From positions 958 to 11,552 of the forward strand of contig DFXM01000015.1 in NCBI GenBank assembly GCA_002381695.1: a stretch of DNA of 10,595 bases, given 5' to 3'. The notes under the pieces are model-generated. The model did no database searches. It was not told where the DNA came from and saw only the letters and a list, made by a program, of their open reading frames with translations. Source of the DNA: Clostridium sp. UBA4108 (GTDB lineage Bacteria > Bacillota > Clostridia > Clostridiales > Clostridiaceae). Made by a program: the position numbers and the translations under genes. This document shows, piece by piece, positions 8,095 to 10,595 of the stretch (the stretch's first letter is position 1; every line of letters starts with the position of its first letter).

Positions 8095-8110
8095 TTTTAT
8101 TTTTATAGAC

Positions 8111-8140
8111 AAAAGCCTAGATTTTAATCTGGGTTTTTTC
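8111..8140 (+). terminator. Intrinsic terminator after the HU gene
   Basis: AAAAGCCTAGAT pairs with ATCTGGGTTTTT through a stem containing two G-U pairs and a short TTTA loop. The run of six T (8134-8139) serves as both the 3' arm and the U tract. It lies 17 bases after the stop codon. Confidence 0.82.
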
Positions 8141-8188
8141 TATATTCAAATAAAATTTGCTACTTTTTAATTAAAAGGAGATTTATTT

Positions 8189-8449
8189 ATGAGATTAGAT
8201 AAATATTTAAAGATTTCTAGGATTATTAAAAGAAGGACTGTGGCAAAAGAGGTTTGCGAAAGTGATAGAGTTTCTATAAATGGAAAGGTTGCAAAACCAA
8301 GTACCATAGTTAAAGAAGATGATATTATTGAAATTAAATTTGCAAAGCAAATTTTAAAAGCTAAAATTGTAAATATAGCTCAACATGTAAGCAAAGAAGA
8401 GGCTAAAAATATGTATGAGATTATAAGTGGAGAAGAAGATAAAGAGTAG
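8189..8449 (+). CDS. rqcP: RqcP (YabO), S4-domain RNA-binding protein of ribosome-associated quality control
   Basis: This is an 86-residue protein built almost entirely of an S4 RNA-binding domain. It starts MRLDKYLKISRIIKRRT and has the conserved turn VSINGKVAKPSTIVKEDDIIEI. In B. subtilis the homologue YabO, renamed RqcP, binds obstructed 50S subunits with RqcH and supports stepwise addition of C-terminal alanine tails to stalled nascent chains. Synteny with mazG upstream and yabP downstream supports orthology over the related heat-shock Hsp15 family. AAAGGAG at 8174-8180 lies 8 bases before ATG 8189. The HU terminator sits just upstream, so a promoter in 8141-8173 is expected, although read-through is possible. 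I saw no clear consensus there. Confidence 0.93.
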   Translation: MRLDKYLKISRIIKRRTVAKEVCESDRVSINGKVAKPSTIVKEDDIIEIKFAKQILKAKIVNIAQHVSKEEAKNMYEIISGEEDKE

Positions 8450-8531
8450 TAATATATAGCATAAAATCCTCTTTAATGAATATATTTTTATAAAGATATT
8501 ATGGGATAGGTAACATTTTAAGGAGGATATT

Positions 8532-8828
8532 ATGGAACAAAATAAAGATATAAAAGTGGAAAATAAAAAAAGTTATATGGCTTTAGAAAATAGAAAAAAG
8601 ATGACTTTAGATGGAGTTACAGAAATAATTAGCTTTGATGAGCATCAGATATTATTAAAAACAGTATTAGGAAATATGGATATACGTGGAGAAGAACTAA
8701 AAATGAATAAGTTAGATGTTCAAAATGGTGATGTTGTTATTACTGGAAATGTAGGATATATTGTATATACCAGTGAAGAAAAGAAAAGGAAAAAATCAGA
8801 CGGTATAATAGCTAGACTATTTAGGTAG
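8532..8828 (+). CDS. yabP: Sporulation protein YabP
   Basis: YabP is a small protein of the spore-forming Firmicutes, made in the mother cell under sigma-E in B. subtilis and needed for normal spore cortex formation. Its biochemical activity is unknown. The 98 residues match the family (about 100). The diagnostic core runs from LDGVTEIISFDEHQILLKT through MDIRGEELKMNKLD to GDVVITGNV, and the end is IARLFR, close to the FSKLFR end of the Bacillus protein. The family resembles the YqfC group of sporulation proteins. AGGAGG (8521-8526) lies 5 bases before ATG 8532. The 82-base gap from rqcP contains CATAAAAT (8460-8467), similar to a sigma-E -10 element. No convincing -35 is correctly spaced, so I do not annotate a promoter. 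yabQ follows after 8 bases, so the two are surely co-transcribed. Confidence 0.95.
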   Translation: MEQNKDIKVENKKSYMALENRKKMTLDGVTEIISFDEHQILLKTVLGNMDIRGEELKMNKLDVQNGDVVITGNVGYIVYTSEEKKRKKSDGIIARLFR

Positions 8829-8836
8829 GGTGCACT

Positions 8837-9229
8837 ATGATATTTACGATGCATCAACAGATAGTTTTATTTATATTTTCTATACTTAGTGGAGTATTAT
8901 TAGGAGTTTTTTTTGATTGTTACAGAATCATAAGAGGTTTTAATAATCCCAATAAATTAGTTACAGCAATGGAGGACATACTATTTTGGATTCTAGCAGG
9001 GATATTGATTTTTATATTTATGATGTATACTAATTATGCATACATAAGTTTTAACGTAGTTATATATGGAATTATGGGCTTGTTTTTATATTTAAAATTA
9101 TTTAGTACACTTTTTATAAAAATAGTTTATAATATAGTTGTTACTATATTAACCATAGCTAGATTGTTAATATATAGAGTTACCTATCCTTTTAGAATAA
9201 TATTCTACAAGCTTACTGAAAAAAAATAG
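8837..9229 (+). CDS. yabQ: Sporulation membrane protein YabQ
   Basis: YabQ is a polytopic membrane protein of the mother cell that is required for cortex assembly in B. subtilis; its molecular activity is not known. At 130 residues it is shorter than the B. subtilis protein (about 211), lacking the long C-terminal region. The family pattern is intact: GVLLGVFFDCYRIIRG near 19-34, then EDILFWILAG near 46-55. Hydrophobic segments lie near 7-26, 46-64, 68-91 and 94-112, and a basic tail ends EKK. The start ATG 8837 has only a weak ribosome site (GGTAGGG, 8824-8830). It lies 8 bases after the yabP stop, so translation is probably coupled to yabP. The genes form one two-gene sporulation unit. Confidence 0.92.
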   Translation: MIFTMHQQIVLFIFSILSGVLLGVFFDCYRIIRGFNNPNKLVTAMEDILFWILAGILIFIFMMYTNYAYISFNVVIYGIMGLFLYLKLFSTLFIKIVYNIVVTILTIARLLIYRVTYPFRIIFYKLTEKK

Positions 9230-9249
9230 AAAATAATATTATAAAAACC

Positions 9250-9278
9250 TTGAAGAAATTAAGAATACAAATTAAAAT
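9250..9278 (+). promoter_or_regulatory. Candidate sigma-A promoter of divIC
   Basis: TTGAAG (9250-9255) and TAAAAT (9273-9278) are separated by 17 bases. This matches four of six and five of six consensus positions respectively. It is the best such pair in the yabQ-divIC gap and would give division-gene expression independent of the sporulation genes upstream. A weak ATATACT/AGTATAT inverted repeat (9277-9283, 9294-9300) covers the expected start site. Confidence 0.5.
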
Positions 9279-9317
9279 ATACTTATACGATTTAGTATAT
9301 ATTCTTGATTATTTCAG

Positions 9318-9334
9318 AAAGGGTTAATGAAATG
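9318..9334 (+). promoter_or_regulatory. Ribosome binding site selecting ATG 9332 for divIC
   Basis: AAAGGG at 9318-9323 lies 8 bases before ATG 9332. It falls inside the frame if translation began at TTG 9305, which has no site of its own. Confidence 0.65.
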
Positions 9335-9607
9335 AAAAAGAAAAGAATAAAAAGAGTGTTATTGTTAGTTCTTATTGCTTATGTAGGTGTTACTTTTTTC
9401 AAACAGCAAACTATTATACATAGACAAAAGAATGAAAAGGCAAAGTACTCTTTAGAACTAAAAAAGATTAAAGACGAGAATGAAAAGTTACAGGATGAAA
9501 TGAAATTAGCTGAAGATAATAAATATGTTGAAAAGTTAGCTAGAGAAAAGTTAGGATTAATTAAAGAAGGTGAGACTCCTGTAATAGATAATAGTGACAC
9601 TAAGTAA
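9332..9607 (+). CDS. divIC: Cell division protein DivIC/FtsB (septum formation initiator family)
   Basis: This is a bitopic membrane protein of the divisome. DivIC/FtsB pairs through a coiled coil with FtsL and links to DivIB/FtsQ at the septum. With ATG 9332 the protein has 91 residues: a basic start MKKKRIKR, one transmembrane helix about 8-23, and a heptad-rich coiled coil about 27-65 (LKKIKDENEKLQDEMK). The family end motif LAREKLGLIKEGETPVI is about 70-86. The frame extends upstream to TTG 9305. I prefer ATG 9332 because AAAGGG (9318-9323) is 8 bases before it and the upstream residues are polar and unlike the family. The B. subtilis protein is longer (125). The position between yabQ and yabR is the conserved divIC slot. 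Confidence 0.93.
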   Translation: MKKKRIKRVLLLVLIAYVGVTFFKQQTIIHRQKNEKAKYSLELKKIKDENEKLQDEMKLAEDNKYVEKLAREKLGLIKEGETPVIDNSDTK

Positions 9608-9645
9608 AGCGATTTCGCTATATTTAATTTAAATTAAAGTATAGC
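9608..9645 (+). other. Overlapping hairpins between divIC and yabR
   Basis: Directly after the divIC stop, AGCG ATTT CGCT (9608-9619) forms a 4-bp hairpin. GCTATATTTAATTT (9617-9630) is nearly the inverse of AAATTAAAGTATAGC (9631-9645), giving 14 pairs with a single bulged G at 9639. The two share bases 9617-9619, so they exclude each other. No clear U tract follows, so a terminator role is uncertain. Confidence 0.5.
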
Positions 9646-9691
9646 CAAATATATATTTTAAATTATCAATTTAAGGAGGAGTCTTTTTAAT

Positions 9692-10099
9692 ATGACCTTA
9701 AAGGCTGGAAGTATTGTTGAAGGTAAAGTGATTAATATCACTAATTTTGGTGCTTTTGTGGAGGTAGACGGTAAAACCGGTTTAGTACACATTTCTGAAG
9801 TATCAGATGTTTTTGTAAAAGATGTAAGAGATCATCTAAAAGAAAATGATTTAGTTAAAGTTAAAATTATTTCAGTAGATGATAATGGGAAAATGAGTTT
9901 ATCCATAAAGCAAGCTGGAGTACCTAAAAGATCCATAAAACCAGTAGAGATAGATTGGGATAAAGAAAAAACCAAATCTACTCCTTCAGGAAGTTTTGAG
10001 GATAGAATGTCTAAGTTCCTAAAAGATAGTGAAGAAAGATTTCAAGATCTTAAAAGACATCAAGAAGGAAAAGGAAAAGGATATAGTAAAAGAGGATAG
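9692..10099 (+). CDS. yabR: YabR, S1-domain RNA-binding protein
   Basis: This is a 135-residue cytoplasmic protein with one S1 (OB-fold) RNA-binding domain at about 1-73: GSIVEGKVINITNFGAFVEV, then GLVHISEVSD and KVKIISVDDNGKMSLSIK. It is followed by a polar, highly charged tail containing SFEDRMSKFLKDSEERF, and its last residues are basic and glycine-rich. That tail segment is shared with B. subtilis YabR (about 128 residues), which with the synteny makes the assignment firm. The S1 fold resembles that of polynucleotide phosphorylase and ribosomal protein S1, so a ribosome or mRNA role is likely, but the precise function is unknown to me. AAGGAGG (9673-9679) is 12 bases before ATG 9692, rather long. 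No closer in-frame start is available because a TGA lies in the alternative frame. Confidence 0.93.
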   Translation: MTLKAGSIVEGKVINITNFGAFVEVDGKTGLVHISEVSDVFVKDVRDHLKENDLVKVKIISVDDNGKMSLSIKQAGVPKRSIKPVEIDWDKEKTKSTPSGSFEDRMSKFLKDSEERFQDLKRHQEGKGKGYSKRG

Positions 10100-10166
10100 A
10101 AATGTACTATAGAGTTTTCACTCAATGATGTAAGTTATGTATATAAAAATTTCATCATTATATTTT

Positions 10167-10203
10167 ATTCCTCCATTCCTAAAGGATGTGGAGGAATTTG
10201 TAT
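10167..10203 (+). terminator. Probable terminator after yabR
   Basis: ATTCCTCC (10167-10174) pairs with GGAGGAAT (10190-10197), extended inward by TCC/GGA and a bulge around a TAAA loop. The stem is GC-rich for this genome. The following TTTGTAT is a poor U tract. It sits 68 bases after the stop and well before the tRNA promoter, so it is a plausible boundary. Confidence 0.6.
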
Positions 10204-10266
10204 ATGAGTTTGAATTTTATATTTTAATTTATAATTTCAAGCGTAAAACTTTAATTAGAAAATAAG

Positions 10267-10319
10267 GTAAAAAAAAGTTATAAATTTTTGTTGACATAAA
10301 TATATACATCTATTATAAT
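10267..10319 (+). promoter_or_regulatory. Strong sigma-A promoter with UP-like element for the tRNA operon
   Basis: TTGACA (10291-10296) and TATAAT (10314-10319) are both exact consensus hexamers with the optimal 17-base spacer. An A-tract then T-tract (10271-10289) upstream resembles an UP element. The start site is expected near 10326-10328. This is the clearest promoter in the window and fits high stable-RNA output. Confidence 0.95.
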
Positions 10320-10324
10320 AAGTA

Positions 10325-10344
10325 TTGTCGCTGAAAGGTGACAA
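10325..10344 (+). other. Leader hairpin at the 5' end of the tRNA transcript
   Basis: TTGTCGC (10325-10331) pairs with GTGACAA (10338-10344), 7 bp with one G-U, around loop TGAAAG. It starts at the predicted transcription start and ends 5 bases before the first tRNA. It is therefore probably the leader removed by RNase P and other nucleases. Confidence 0.55.
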
Positions 10345-10349
10345 GAGAT

Positions 10350-10438
10350 GCTGGAGTGGCGGAACAGGCAGACGCACAGGACTTAAAATCCTGCGGTGGT
10401 TAAACACCGTACCGGTTCGATTCCGGTCTTCAGCACCA
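10350..10438 (+). tRNA. tRNA-Leu(UAA) with encoded CCA
   Basis: The acceptor GCTGGAG (10350-10356) pairs with CTTCAGC (10428-10434) with one G-U. The anticodon stem CAGGA/TCCTG holds loop CTTAAAA, with anticodon TAA at 10384-10386. A long variable arm (about 10394-10411) marks a class II leucine tRNA. The T arm CCGG-TTCGATT-CCGG is intact. Discriminator A 10435 and CCA 10436-10438 are encoded. It reads UUA and UUG, and UUA is a frequent leucine codon in this AT-rich window. Confidence 0.97.
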
Positions 10439-10442
10439 ATAT

Positions 10443-10518
<76 letters not shown>

Positions 10519-10556
10519 TATTTTAATCTTAAGTTAAAAGAATAGTCTTAAAACAA

Positions 10557-10595
10557 GCTGGAGTGGCGGAACTGGCAGACGCACAGGACTTAAAA
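10557..10595 (+). tRNA. Second tRNA-Leu(UAA), cut by the window end
   Basis: The 39 visible bases match bases 1-39 of the tRNA-Leu at 10350 except for A to T at tRNA position 17 in the D loop (10366 versus 10573). The anticodon TAA is within the visible part. The rest of the gene lies outside the window. The identity of the visible part makes the assignment safe. Confidence 0.93.

Noticed and set aside
9327..9335. Two-codon upstream frame ATG AAA TGA overlapping the divIC start
   Set aside because: It is out of frame and overlaps the ribosome-binding spacer. Such mini-frames arise often by chance in AT-rich DNA.
9379..9600. Reverse-strand open frame inside divIC
   Set aside because: Ser/Phe-rich complement of a coiled-coil gene and entirely overlapped by it.
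10124..10159. AATGATG/CATCATT inverted repeat after yabR as a terminator
   Set aside because: Only 7 bp with a 22-base loop. The GC-richer hairpin at 10167-10197 is a better candidate.
10519..10556. TTTTAA/TTAAAA repeat between tRNA-fMet and the second tRNA-Leu as a terminator
   Set aside because: Six AT pairs only, with no U tract, and it lies within a tRNA array that is likely co-transcribed.

Overview
The window is AT-rich, every protein gene lies on the + strand, and the content is a conserved chromosomal block of an endospore-forming, low-GC Gram-positive bacterium. The order mfd, prsA-type foldase, spoVT, SpoVB/YabM-type flippase, yabN/mazG, hup (HU), yabO/rqcP, yabP, yabQ, divIC, yabR, tRNA genes follows the Bacillus subtilis mfd-to-spoIIE region. 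It differs from B. subtilis by the lipoprotein foldase after mfd and the HU gene after mazG. Codon use, base composition and the two insertions point to Clostridium sensu stricto or a close relative. I cannot name a species.

Layout. Bases 1-2555 hold the 3' three quarters of mfd (transcription-repair coupling). A secreted lipoprotein peptidyl-prolyl isomerase follows and is closed by a strong terminator (3715-3769). spoVT (forespore regulator) has its own terminator (4493-4536). A polytopic MOP-superfamily flippase and a YabN-type methylase-MazG fusion come next. The mazG-HU gap is structured, and HU has a Shine-Dalgarno sequence close to consensus and a terminator. RqcP (S4 protein of ribosome quality control), YabP and YabQ (sporulation), DivIC/FtsB (division) and YabR (S1 domain) follow. 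A near-perfect housekeeping promoter (10291-10319) then drives a tRNA operon: tRNA-Leu(UAA), initiator tRNA-Met, and a second tRNA-Leu(UAA) cut by the window end.

How the genes fit together. The block mixes growth functions (repair, foldase, nucleotide and RNA quality control, nucleoid protein, division, initiator tRNA) with sporulation functions (spoVT, spoVB-like, yabP, yabQ). By analogy with B. subtilis, spoIIE is expected just beyond the right edge.

I found no mobile element, CRISPR array, phage gene, defence system or unrecognised protein gene. The points most worth checking are start codons (prsA, mazG, divIC), RNA structure around the HU leader and the divIC-yabR gap, and the duplicated tRNA-Leu. 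I see no evidence for a previously undescribed system.
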